DNA of 64,000 nt from Nonlabens dokdonensis DSW-6 (GCF_000332115.1 NC_020156.1:1736001-1800000), one strand, 5' to 3'; shown: positions 54,526 through 60,628, numbered from the stretch's first letter. Numbers and translations: made by a program. The notes: generated by a model not told the origin, from the sequence alone.

Positions 54526-55113
54526 ATGAATTGGTTGGACATTATTATTTGTATTGTTTTATTAATAGGTCTTTACAAAGGTTATTTGAACGGCTTTTTT
54601 GTAGAATTGACTTCGTTAATAGCTCTAATTGCTGCCATTTATGGAGCTATCTATTTCTCTAATTTTGCTGGAGACTGGTTGCGAGAACAGGTGCAATGGG
54701 ATGATGTTTATATCACCATCGCTAGTTTTATCATTACTTTTTTAGTAATTATTTTTGTGATTACTTATGTAGGTAAACTGATTACTAAGGTTGTAAAAAC
54801 AGTACAACTGAGTTTTATTAATAAGTTAGCCGGTGCAGCATTTGGACTGGTTAAAATGGCTTTTTTAGCAAGTGTGATATTGATGTTTGTAAATTCTGCT
54901 AGTGGTGAATTTGATATTATTGCTACAGAAACTAAGGATAATAGTATCGTTTTTGAACATATAGAGCCTCTTGCTCCATTTCTTTTACCTAAAATCCTAG
55001 AGGAAGCAGACCGCGTGGATAGAAGATTGCGTGGTGATGATCGAGTTGATCAAGAGCAACAAGAAGAGCTAGAAGAGTTGCAAGATTCCACTTCTACTTT
55101 CGGTAGTTTTTAG
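54526..55113 (+). CDS. CvpA-family membrane protein
   Basis: The 195-residue protein has four transmembrane segments in the CvpA (colicin V production) pattern: NWLDIIICIVLLIGLYKGYLNG at the N-terminus, then about 28-48, 63-84 and 100-122. The C-terminal 50 residues are acidic and soluble (DRVDQEQQEELEELQDS). The family is linked to envelope homeostasis; the precise function is unknown. Confidence 0.87.
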   Translation: MNWLDIIICIVLLIGLYKGYLNGFFVELTSLIALIAAIYGAIYFSNFAGDWLREQVQWDDVYITIASFIITFLVIIFVITYVGKLITKVVKTVQLSFINKLAGAAFGLVKMAFLASVILMFVNSASGEFDIIATETKDNSIVFEHIEPLAPFLLPKILEEADRVDRRLRGDDRVDQEQQEELEELQDSTSTFGSF

Positions 55114-55159
55114 TTTCTTTTATTTACTTAAAAAAAACCTCTTAAGATTTTAATGATCT

Positions 55160-55175
55160 CGCTTTCGCGAAAGCG
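55160..55175 (-). repeat. Palindrome copy 18
   Basis: In the gap between cvpA and the lipoprotein gene, flanked by GATCT and GGAAT, the reverse complement of the common context. Confidence 0.95.
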
Positions 55176-55259
55176 GAATTACAAACAGCTGTAAATCATT
55201 GAGATGTGACTTTGGCATCATTTTCGTAATTCTAGTTATAACTTTTAAATACTACAATT

Positions 55260-56156
55260 ATGAGAGCAATAACTACTTTTTTAGGATCTGCACTTCTCGC
55301 TTTAACTTTAACGAGCTGTGATACAGAAATTGTGATAGGTGATGGCTATGCTGGACCTACACTGAATGAAGTACTTGCTTCTAATGAAGTATGGTACGTA
55401 GATTTAAACAACACTCAAGGTGTTCCGGATGCGCCTTTTATGACGCAGGCATTTACTTTAAGCTTTGATTTTGGAACCTTGTATGCAAACAATAATCTGG
55501 TAGGCGTAGGAAGCGCCGGAGCAGGATTAGGAATAGATGTAGGTGCTTATGAAGCATCAGGTAGCCGTCTTTCTATTATTCACGATATAGATGGTCTTTA
55601 TGACTTTGAGGTTGTGGTACGAGAATTTAATCGCATAGAATTAAGAGATTTATATAGCAACACGATTTATTATCTAGACGGTTATAATAGAAATAACTTT
55701 GATTATGATCAGTTGTTTTATGATAATATTCAATACTTCTTACAAGAATATCAAGCGTGGGAAAAAGTTCATACCAGTCAAGTAGGAGCGCTCAATGAAT
55801 TTGATCAAGAAAACTATTTGAGATTTTTTCCTGGAAATAATGCTGATTTTTTTGAAAGTTCTACAGATAGAAACGGACTAAGTGCAGGAAGCATCTATTG
55901 GGACTTTTCAGGTTCTTATAATGTTCAAGATCAAACACCTGGAAGTATTAACAAGCAATTAACGTTGGGTTATGATTTTTTAGGGAATGATTATTTCGAT
56001 CTTTACATCGTGAATGACAGCACTATAGAATTGTATCATATAGACAGTGGCACAACCTATAGATTTAAAGGACGTGGTTTTATACAATTAAAAAATAAAA
56101 ACGGCGTTAATAGTAAAAAAGATAGAATGCTCGATTACAATAGAGCTCGAAAATAA
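55260..56156 (+). CDS. Hypothetical lipoprotein
   Basis: The 298-residue protein starts with a lipoprotein signal (lipobox LTSC) and has repeated acidic/aromatic strand blocks; the motif NEVWYVDLNNTQG and the ending RMLDYNRARK have counterparts in flavobacterial lipoproteins of unknown function. No catalytic motif was recognised. Followed by a terminator. Confidence 0.6.
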   Translation: MRAITTFLGSALLALTLTSCDTEIVIGDGYAGPTLNEVLASNEVWYVDLNNTQGVPDAPFMTQAFTLSFDFGTLYANNNLVGVGSAGAGLGIDVGAYEASGSRLSIIHDIDGLYDFEVVVREFNRIELRDLYSNTIYYLDGYNRNNFDYDQLFYDNIQYFLQEYQAWEKVHTSQVGALNEFDQENYLRFFPGNNADFFESSTDRNGLSAGSIYWDFSGSYNVQDQTPGSINKQLTLGYDFLGNDYFDLYIVNDSTIELYHIDSGTTYRFKGRGFIQLKNKNGVNSKKDRMLDYNRARK

Positions 56157-56196
56157 AAAATGTCGATTGAAATCGATGAATGATTTGGTTGGTTGG

Positions 56197-56238
56197 AAAC
56201 CGTCTGTGTAGCAGTCTTTGTTAACAGGCGGTTTTTTT
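56197..56238 (+). terminator. Rho-independent terminator
   Basis: Arms AAACCGTCTGT (56197-56207) and ACAGGCGGTTT (56224-56234) pair with one G-T wobble and are followed by seven T. Confidence 0.82.
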
Positions 56239-56279
56239 GTGATTCATTTTTCTTTGAATATTTATAAGATCTGTGTTTC

Positions 56280-56984
56280 TCATAGAAATGGTTCTAGAAA
56301 ACCTATTAATAATTTATCCTGAACAGACCATCTTATTCCATGTCCGCTTGCTATTCTAATTTCAAAAACTATTTGATGTTTGTAGTGATAAAAAGTATTC
56401 CACCAGGTATGATTTTCTATCATATTATTAATGATTTTTAATACTTCTGTTTGTTTTTGTTGTGGCGTTCCTTTTATTTCTCCCCAAAAAGTATTCTCTG
56501 ATCGATCCACATGTTTTTCCCACGCACGTACTCCATAACTGATCTGTTTGTTATAAGGCTGTAAACAACTATCTATCATTTCTTGCTTTAGTAATGGCAA
56601 TCCATCTACTGTTTTAATTGTAGCAGGAGTTTGTCGTTGCCCCATTATCAATAATATTTGCTCAAAAGGAACCGTATGAACCAAGCTAGCGATTTCTTTT
56701 TTATTTAAAGAGTTGGTTTCAAAATCATGCTCCTTTAATTTTGCCAGAGTTGAAGAAAAAAATGCAAAGGACAACGCTCTTTTGGGCGTTATCTCTTCAG
56801 AAAAATGAGGTAAAGGCAAGTGTAAATTAGAGTTAGATGAGTCTAGTATCAATAAATGACGAGCAAATTTTTCAAGGTGCTCTCCATGAAAAAACTTGCT
56901 GTGGACTTTCAGCCAGTCTTTTGAAACATGATGTTTGGAGCTTTTTATTAATTGGATCAATTTGTTTGTGAGTAGTAAATCCAT
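56280..56984 (-). CDS. Hypothetical protein
   Basis: The 234-residue protein has no recognised domain and no signal or membrane segment. It is basic with several aromatic/His positions (WEKHVDRSENTFWGEIKG, HTWWNTFYHYKHQIVF). It follows the exonuclease gene by 19 bp on the same strand, so the two may form one unit, in which case a nucleic-acid role is possible, but nothing in the sequence shows it. Confidence 0.5.
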   Translation of the reverse strand: MDLLLTNKLIQLIKSSKHHVSKDWLKVHSKFFHGEHLEKFARHLLILDSSNSNLHLPLPHFSEEITPKRALSFAFFSSTLAKLKEHDFETNSLNKKEIASLVHTVPFEQILLIMGQRQTPATIKTVDGLPLLKQEMIDSCLQPYNKQISYGVRAWEKHVDRSENTFWGEIKGTPQQKQTEVLKIINNMIENHTWWNTFYHYKHQIVFEIRIASGHGIRWSVQDKLLIGFLEPFL

Positions 56985-57003
56985 ACTATTTATAAAAGGT
57001 ATT

Positions 57004-57552
57004 TTACTCTTGATTCTTTAAACACCAATCGAGAATTTTTGCAATGTTATTTGCGTCGTCTACACCTCTATGATGCGTTCCTTCTAATGGAAAATTCAAT
57101 ATGCCCAATGCTCCTTTCATACCAACTTTACCTTTCAATCCTTTTACTTCAGAAAAAAGCGTTTTCACATTAATGTGATTTTGAGCAAGCGGATATTCCA
57201 TACCTCGCATTTTACATTGTTTTTTCATCATATTCAAATCATAAGCTCCATAACTCGCCCATGTATAATGATGTGCATGATATTCTTCTCTTAATTGAGT
57301 ACAAGCCTCTTTAAAAGAAACACCTTCCTTATCTAAAAGTTCTTGAGTTATAGTTGTTAATTCTGTACAGAATGTACTTACTGTAGAGCGTTCTGGTTGA
57401 ATTAAAATACCTTTTTGCCTAGTAATCACACTAGTGTTAGTATTTAATACGCAAATGCCTATTTCTATGATCTCGTTAACTTGACCTGTGGGAACTTTTC
57501 CATTCCAGCATGTGGCTTCTAGGTCGATAATTATTATTTGGTCTTTGTTCAT
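57004..57552 (-). CDS. DEDDh-type 3'-5' exonuclease
   Basis: The 182-residue protein has Exo I IIIDLEATCW (Asp9/Glu11 region), Exo II with D in WASYGAYDLNMMKKQC (about 98-113), and Exo III GTHHRGVDDANNIAKIL (His about 159, Asp about 164). This is the RNase T/oligoribonuclease/3'-exonuclease fold. Because it lies just downstream of a tRNA-like RNA gene (30 bp), an RNA substrate is possible (inference). Confidence 0.85.
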   Translation of the reverse strand: MNKDQIIIIDLEATCWNGKVPTGQVNEIIEIGICVLNTNTSVITRQKGILIQPERSTVSTFCTELTTITQELLDKEGVSFKEACTQLREEYHAHHYTWASYGAYDLNMMKKQCKMRGMEYPLAQNHINVKTLFSEVKGLKGKVGMKGALGILNFPLEGTHHRGVDDANNIAKILDWCLKNQE

Positions 57553-57581
57553 CGTTTTAATTTTTTATTTAGTTGTTTTTG

Positions 57582-57783
57582 TACCTCTTACCAGATTCGA
57601 ACTGGTACTTTTGCAATGCAAACAGATAGGCTATAAATGCGCTTCCCTACTTTAAATCTTGTTCATTTCGGTGCTTCTGCAAATTCTATTCATTAGTATG
57701 CGCGACACTAACGACATCATCCCATCACTCCATGGTTGCGCTAAAAACTTTTACCACAGCTCTTCCTTTTAAGCTAAAGAGGT
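57582..57783 (-). tRNA. tRNA-like gene with a long insertion in the anticodon domain
   Basis: Minus-strand 5' half: acceptor strand ACCTCTT (57783-57777), T-A, D arm with GCTT/GAGC and GG in the loop (about 57774-57759). 3' half: T arm ACCAG-TTCGAAT-CTGGT and acceptor strand AAGAGGT (57589-57583), perfectly complementary to the 5' end, then A73. Between D arm and T arm are about 150 bases instead of about 22, with small hairpins (TTAGT/ACTAA around GTCGCGCAT). No normal anticodon stem is clear. A pseudo-tRNA, an interrupted tRNA or a structured RNA using tRNA ends are all possible. Confidence 0.5.
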
Positions 57784-57922
57784 ATGTTTCTATAAAGTAT
57801 ATGTAGTCAAAGTAACCTATTATATGATTTGAAAATTATGACTTTGTCAATCTCTGGTTTATCAAATTATGTTCACAATTTTTTTTATTCTTTCTATAAA
57901 ATCTTTAGTTGTCGAATAATCA

Positions 57923-58165
57923 TTAAAAAACACTACTTGAGACGTGTTTTAAATCAGTTGATTCTAATTCTTTTAATAATACTTTTAAATTATTCTTTAT
58001 CAAATTTTGATTGTAATATTTGATCGTTTTTTTAATTTCAGTCGGAGAAAGATCAAAAGCGTCTATTCCACAACACTCTGCAATACAATTAATTTCAAGA
58101 TCATGCCAAAATTCTAAATCTAAATTCAAATAAACATCTGCATTAAAACTAATTTCTTTTTTCAT
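57923..58165 (-). CDS. Small hypothetical protein, DUF6331-like
   Basis: The 80-residue protein has a Trp/Cys-rich core (LEFWHDLEINCIAECCGIDAFDLSP, in pieces about 18-42) that I associate with DUF6331-type short proteins; the CxxxCC pattern is conserved in them as far as I recall. No signal peptide. Function unknown. The opposite-strand ORF over this region looks like a shadow. Confidence 0.5.
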   Translation of the reverse strand: MKKEISFNADVYLNLDLEFWHDLEINCIAECCGIDAFDLSPTEIKKTIKYYNQNLIKNNLKVLLKELESTDLKHVSSSVF

Positions 58166-58243
58166 TACTTATTTTTAAACGATACCAACTTTTAGATGCT
58201 CCATAGAAACATCTCTTTCAAATTATATCACAAATATTCATCC

Positions 58244-58267
58244 GTACTACGCAATCTTTCTGCGTAG
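58244..58267. repeat. Inverted repeat ACTACGCA/TGCGTAGT, copy A
   Basis: Arms ACTACGCA (58244-58251) and TGCGTAGT (58260-58267) with a short spacer. A second copy at 61144-61170 has the same arms, on the far side of the tRNA-like array. Could be an operator, a boundary of an element, or a terminator. Confidence 0.55.
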
Positions 58268-58270
58268 TTA

Positions 58271-58306
58271 AAACAACCTGCTATTTTATAATAAAACAGC
58301 AGGTTG
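58271..58306 (-). terminator. Terminator at the 3' end of the tRNA-array unit
   Basis: Arms CAACCTGCT (58274-58282) and AGCAGGTTG (58298-58306) enclose a TTTTAT/ATAAAA-rich loop; on the minus strand it is followed by TTGTTTT. It lies downstream of the 106-residue gene. Confidence 0.6.
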
Positions 58307-58330
58307 AAGTTATAGACTATGTTTTGATCT

Positions 58331-58346
58331 CGCTTTCGCGAAAGCG
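58331..58346 (-). repeat. Palindrome copy 19
   Basis: Between the array-unit terminator and the 106-residue gene; flanks GATCT and GGAAA match the reverse of the common context. Confidence 0.95.
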
Positions 58347-58352
58347 GAAACC

Positions 58353-58673
58353 TTACCTACCTTGAGCGGTATATATTTTATCTCTACGGTCTATCTCTCC
58401 AAACGGACTTCCCTTAAAAGTAGAAATGTTTAGAAAACCAAGTTCTTTGGTAATTAGAGAGTTCTTTTCTTTAACCGCTCCTATAGATTTATTCCCATAG
58501 TCTCCAGTGAGTTTGTTAGTCGCTGGATCTATGTCGCCCCAGAGTTTATCTGGTTTACCATTATCTATGGGTTCTACAAAATAGGTGATCCCAGTAATTT
58601 TTGAACTCACTATAAATCTTCCTGTTTTGTCTGTTCCGGTAAGGAATCGTTTTATTAAATCTTGACGTTTCAT
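58353..58673 (-). CDS. Small hypothetical protein downstream of the tRNA array
   Basis: The 106-residue protein has a mixed alpha/beta sequence (KRFLTGTDKTGRFIVSSK, then YFVEPIDNGKPDKLWGDID) with no recognised family. Last gene of the minus-strand unit that contains the tRNA-like array and the YkuK-type gene; 19-bp gap to it. A terminator follows. Confidence 0.55.
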   Translation of the reverse strand: MKRQDLIKRFLTGTDKTGRFIVSSKITGITYFVEPIDNGKPDKLWGDIDPATNKLTGDYGNKSIGAVKEKNSLITKELGFLNISTFKGSPFGEIDRRDKIYTAQGR

Positions 58674-58692
58674 CTTGTTTTCGTTTTATAAA

Positions 58693-59178
58693 TTATACTA
58701 CTTTATCAGCGCAAGAAGAACTTGCAAATGCATGAGGTTTTGCTTTAAAAACAAATCCCATTCCTATGATGTATCCCATGGCATCTTTAAGTGCCAAGTT
58801 AGAATCAAATTTTGGATCTGTATTGATATCGGCATGTACTTCTAGAGCAACATCATGTTTGTCTAGAATATCACAGATTTCATAAGCTACCTCTACAGAC
58901 ATGGTTACTTCTTTGAGCATACGCTCTTTAATACTGATTTTCTTAGTTCCTTTGTGATTTCTCATAAACATAAAACCACCTTTTCCTTCTCGCAGTACCA
59001 CGATAACTGTAGCATATTCTACGTGATTTTTATAAGCTTGAGAATCGGAGCCTACACATATTTTTATTCTGTGACCGGCTTTTTGTTCTCTTTGGATGGC
59101 ATCATGAACAATTTCTGTAATAGGTTGATCATAGGTTTTACCACTAAAGTTTCTCCATTTTTGAGTGACAATTTTCAT
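58693..59178 (-). CDS. YkuK-family RNase H-like protein
   Basis: The 161-residue protein matches the YkuK/DUF458 family, an RNase H-like fold of unknown biochemical role: KICVGSDSQAYKNHVEYATVIVV (about 39-61, with the first acidic residue of the core) and VALEVHADINTDPKFDSN (about 110-127, further acidic positions). These Asp/Glu positions suggest a metal-dependent nuclease, but no activity can be shown from sequence. Located between the tRNA array and the 106-residue gene. Confidence 0.75.
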   Translation of the reverse strand: MKIVTQKWRNFSGKTYDQPITEIVHDAIQREQKAGHRIKICVGSDSQAYKNHVEYATVIVVLREGKGGFMFMRNHKGTKKISIKERMLKEVTMSVEVAYEICDILDKHDVALEVHADINTDPKFDSNLALKDAMGYIIGMGFVFKAKPHAFASSSCADKVV

Positions 59179-59198
59179 TACTATTCATTTTAACACTA

Positions 59199-59486
59199 TT
59201 ATTTTTTCTTCTTCTTTACGAGCGGTTTATAAGTGCTTTCATTTACCGTTTTGGTTTCTTTATCCTGTACGTGATTGATCAACTCCACAGCGGTTTTACC
59301 ATGGTTGATGTATTGATAATCATCTAGATGTGAAGTTGTTTTCACTCTATTTGAAGATCGCAAAACGTCATCTACATGTGATGTATGCACTAACTTACTA
59401 GCTGGTCGAGCACATCTGCGTGCTAGATTGAAAGCAGCAAATAGAACGATTGCAATAAGTTTGATAGGCATTAGTACTTTTTTCAT
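59199..59486 (-). CDS. Small basic protein downstream of the tRNA array
   Basis: The 95-residue protein starts with a short hydrophobic stretch (IKLIAIVLFAAFNLARRCARP, about 8-28, possible signal or membrane anchor) and has a hydrophilic His/Asp region with two related THS/TSHLDD segments, then a Lys-rich tail (KPLVKKKKK). No family was recognised. It lies 39 bp after the last tRNA of the array, so it is probably on the same transcript. Confidence 0.5.
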   Translation of the reverse strand: MKKVLMPIKLIAIVLFAAFNLARRCARPASKLVHTSHVDDVLRSSNRVKTTSHLDDYQYINHGKTAVELINHVQDKETKTVNESTYKPLVKKKKK

Positions 59487-59524
59487 AATTTCTAGTTTTT
59501 ATTCTATTTGTGTTTTAATAATTT

Positions 59525-59597
59525 GGGTGTCTTTGGGATTCGAACCCTATTCTCCTCATCCACAGTGAGACGTTTTACCGCATAAACTAAAGACACC
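59525..59597 (-). tRNA. tRNA-His (anticodon GTG), slightly irregular
   Basis: Acceptor pairs, D stem GTTT/AAAC and anticodon stem TCTCA/TGAGG with loop CTGTGGA give anticodon GTG. The 5' end begins GG, which allows the G-1 of tRNA-His, and the 3' side has matching C. The T stem has one A-A mismatch or a bulge, so it is weaker than a normal tRNA-His. Last tRNA of the array. Confidence 0.75.
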
Positions 59598-59602
59598 ATA
59601 AT

Positions 59603-59702
59603 GTTGTGATAAATAAGAATCAAATACTTCGACTCTACTCAATACAGGCATTTATCTACTCGTATACAAGACGAGTGCTTTACCAGTTAGGCTATATCAC
59701 AA
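59603..59702 (-). tRNA. tRNA-Thr-like (anticodon TGT) with inserted REP-like sequence
   Basis: Acceptor TTGTGAT/ATCACAA pairs fully. The D arm has CTGG in the loop and one mismatch, and the anticodon stem CTCGT/ACGAG with loop CTTGTAT gives TGT (Thr, ACA). The variable/T region is about 27 nt too long and carries a REP-like GAGTAGAGTCGA sequence instead of a normal T arm; only a 3-5-bp irregular T-like stem is possible. Probably not a functional tRNA. Confidence 0.5.
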
Positions 59703-59704
59703 TT

Positions 59705-59778
59705 TGGTTAACTTGACAGGATTTGAACCTGTACCGAAAGATTCAAAGTCTTCCATGCTGCCATTACACCACAAGCTA
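59705..59778 (-). tRNA. tRNA-Gln (anticodon TTG), CCA encoded
   Basis: Acceptor TAGCTTG/CAAGTTA with one G-T pair, D arm with the usual GGTGTAATGGC region, anticodon stem GAAGA/TCTTT with loop CTTTGAA, T arm ACAGG/CCTGT perfect. A73 followed by CCA, the only clear encoded CCA in the array. The most regular member with Tyr and Asp. Confidence 0.85.
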
Positions 59779-59818
59779 ATTAGTAGGTTTAATAAGTATT
59801 ACGCTATAAACCTAATCG

Positions 59819-59892
59819 TACTTCGCCTTGGATTCGAACCAAGAAATCTCAGTGCTTAAAACTGATGCCTTTTCCAGTTTGGCCAGCGAAGC
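59819..59892 (-). tRNA. tRNA with Leu anticodon TAA and a short variable loop
   Basis: Acceptor GCTTCGC/GCGAAGT, Leu-like D arm (GGCCAAACTGGAAAAGGC), anticodon stem TCAGT/ACTGA with loop TTTAAGC giving TAA. The variable loop is only GATTT (5 nt) whereas bacterial tRNA-Leu has a long variable arm. T arm CTTGG/CCAAG is perfect. A73 present. Confidence 0.65.
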
Positions 59893-59893
59893 A

Positions 59894-59956
59894 TTTGTAG
59901 AGGAAAAGAGATTCACTATGACATGCTCAGTGTAAACTTCTCATCTCTTTACCTTA
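59894..59956 (-). pseudogene. tRNA-sized slot with a remnant 3' half and a REP-like centre
   Basis: Lies between the two Leu-anticodon tRNAs. A 21-bp segment (59894-59914) repeats 59958-59978, the T-stem/acceptor 3' half and trailer of the downstream tRNA-Leu, with one mismatch. On the minus strand GGTAAAGAGAT pairs with ATCTCTTTTCC over 10 of 11 positions, like a coaxial acceptor/T stem. The centre (CACTGAGCATGTCATAGTG) resembles the REP family. No D or anticodon arm. Confidence 0.45.
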
Positions 59957-59961
59957 CTTTG

Positions 59962-60035
59962 TACAGGAAAAGAGATTCGAACTCTTAAAAACTTGTTTCT
60001 AAGACAAGTGCGTATACCAATTCCGCCATTCCTGC
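59962..60035 (-). tRNA. tRNA with Leu anticodon TAG and a short variable loop
   Basis: Acceptor GCAGGAA/TTCCTGT, Leu-typical D arm (GCGGAATTGGTATACGC), anticodon stem CTTGT/ACAAG with loop CTTAGAA giving TAG (CUA). The variable loop is TTTTT, not a long arm. T arm AAGAG/CTCTT is perfect and A73 is present. Second Leu-anticodon gene lacking the class II arm. Confidence 0.65.
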
Positions 60036-60048
60036 ATGAATAAAATTG

Positions 60049-60120
60049 TACTCCGTAAGGGAATCGAACCCTTATCTTCTGCTCGAAAGGCAGGCGTCCT
60101 AACCGTTAGACGAACGGAGC
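60049..60120 (-). tRNA. tRNA-Glu (anticodon TTC)
   Basis: Acceptor GCTCCGT/ACGGAGT, Glu-like D arm (TCGTCTAACGGTTAGGACGC), anticodon stem CTGC/GCAG with loop CTTTCGA (TTC). T arm AAGGG-TTCGATT-CCCTT is perfect. A73, no encoded CCA. Looks functional. Confidence 0.8.
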
Positions 60121-60125
60121 ATGTA

Positions 60126-60146
60126 CCTCAACAACAGGTGTTGAGG
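60126..60146. repeat. Spacer hairpin between tRNA-Glu and tRNA-Pro
   Basis: CCTCAACA (60126-60133) and TGTTGAGG (60139-60146), 8 bp with a 5-nt loop. A possible processing signal in the array transcript. Confidence 0.6.
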
Positions 60147-60150
60147 ATAG

Positions 60151-60224
60151 TCTGAGAAGCAGGACTCGAACCTACAACCTCTCGCTTCCAAAGCGAGTAA
60201 ACTAGCCAGTTGTTCTATTCCCAG
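60151..60224 (-). tRNA. tRNA-Pro (anticodon TGG)
   Basis: C1-G72 acceptor CTGGGAA/TTCTCAG with one G-T pair, D stem GAAC/GTTT, anticodon stem CTCGC/GCGAG with loop TTTGGAA (TGG), T arm GTAGG/CCTGC with one G-T pair, A73. C1-G72 is also the E. coli tRNA-Pro pair. Confidence 0.8.
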
Positions 60225-60230
60225 ATAAAG

Positions 60231-60302
60231 CGGTTCATACGAGAGTCGAACTCGTATCTCCCGAGAGACAGTCGGGAAGGATAGCCATTACCCCAATGAA
60301 CC
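60231..60302 (-). tRNA. tRNA-Asp (anticodon GTC)
   Basis: Acceptor GGTTCAT/ATGAACC, D stem GGGT/ATCC, anticodon stem CCCGA/TCGGG with loop CTGTCTC (GTC), T arm ACGAG/CTCGT perfect, discriminator G73 as expected for tRNA-Asp. One of the most regular members. Confidence 0.8.
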
Positions 60303-60306
60303 ATTT

Positions 60307-60396
60307 TTGCACCGTTACCAAGACTCGAACCTGGACTTAGAGATTATTGATCCCTTATGCTGCGCTTTACATTATAGCGGTTTGCCTTTGTGCTAA
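60307..60396 (-). pseudogene. Degenerate tRNA-like gene, identity uncertain
   Basis: T arm CCAGG-TTCGAGT-CTTGG (one G-T) is clear at 60318-60334. A stem AGGGA/TCTCT holds TCAATAA where U33 would be C, so a usual anticodon is not evident (AAT if read). A D-like GCTATAATGTAAAGC is present but the spacing is wrong, and acceptor strands pair only partly (GCAC/GTGC plus insertions). Probably not functional. Confidence 0.45.
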
Positions 60397-60402
60397 TTCC
60401 AG

Positions 60403-60462
60403 AGCACCTATTGAGACTTGAACTTAAAACAGAAGGTTGAAAACCTACTACACCATCGATGC
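60403..60462 (-). tRNA. D-armless tRNA-like gene, Glu-type anticodon loop
   Basis: Acceptor GCATCGA/TAGGTGC with one mismatch and one wobble. Then only TGGTGTA precedes the stem GTAGG/CCTTC, which has loop TTTTCAA (anticodon TTC). T arm TTAAG-TTCAAGT-CTCAA has one mismatch. The molecule would be 60 nt with no D arm. It looks like a deletion between D loop and anticodon stem of a Gln/Glu-type tRNA. Confidence 0.5.
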
Positions 60463-60468
60463 TTATTG

Positions 60469-60551
60469 TGGAAGTAGCAGGACTCGAACCTACACGCTTA
60501 AAAAAGACCTGATTTACAGTCAGGCGAGCCAGCCAGTTGCTCAATACTTCC
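60469..60551 (-). tRNA. tRNA-Tyr (anticodon GTA)
   Basis: Acceptor GGAAGTA/TACTTCC perfect, D stem GAGC/GCTC, anticodon stem CCTGA/TCAGG with loop CTGTAAA (GTA), long variable region of about 13 nt as in class II, T arm GTAGG/CCTGC. A73. First tRNA of the array. Confidence 0.85.
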
Positions 60552-60565
60552 ATTAATTAAATCCA

Positions 60566-60596
60566 TAAAAAAAGCATCTCCGATTAAAGAGATGCT
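60566..60596 (-). terminator. Terminator-like hairpin before the tRNA array
   Basis: Arms AGCATCTC (60573-60580) and GAGATGCT (60589-60596) with an 8-nt loop and, on the minus strand, a run of about six T (60567-60572). It lies only about 20 bp upstream of tRNA-Tyr and 33 bp after the leader ORF, a position consistent with an attenuator. Confidence 0.7.
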
Positions 60597-60628
60597 CTGC
60601 ATTACGTATATAAATATCTGTTAAGATG

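Noticed and set aside
57582..57783. tmRNA
   Set aside because: D arm is present and length is about half of a tmRNA; no tag reading frame recognised.
57582..57783. Group I intron in a tRNA anticodon loop
   Set aside because: Insertion of about 150 nt is shorter than the smallest common tRNA group I introns and no P7-type core was recognised by eye; not formally excluded.
57829..58023. 64-codon plus-strand ORF opposite the DUF6331-like gene
   Set aside because: Overlaps a more plausible minus-strand gene.
60344..60553. 69-codon ORF over the tRNA region
   Set aside because: Overlaps three tRNA-like genes; its frame is explained by their sequence.
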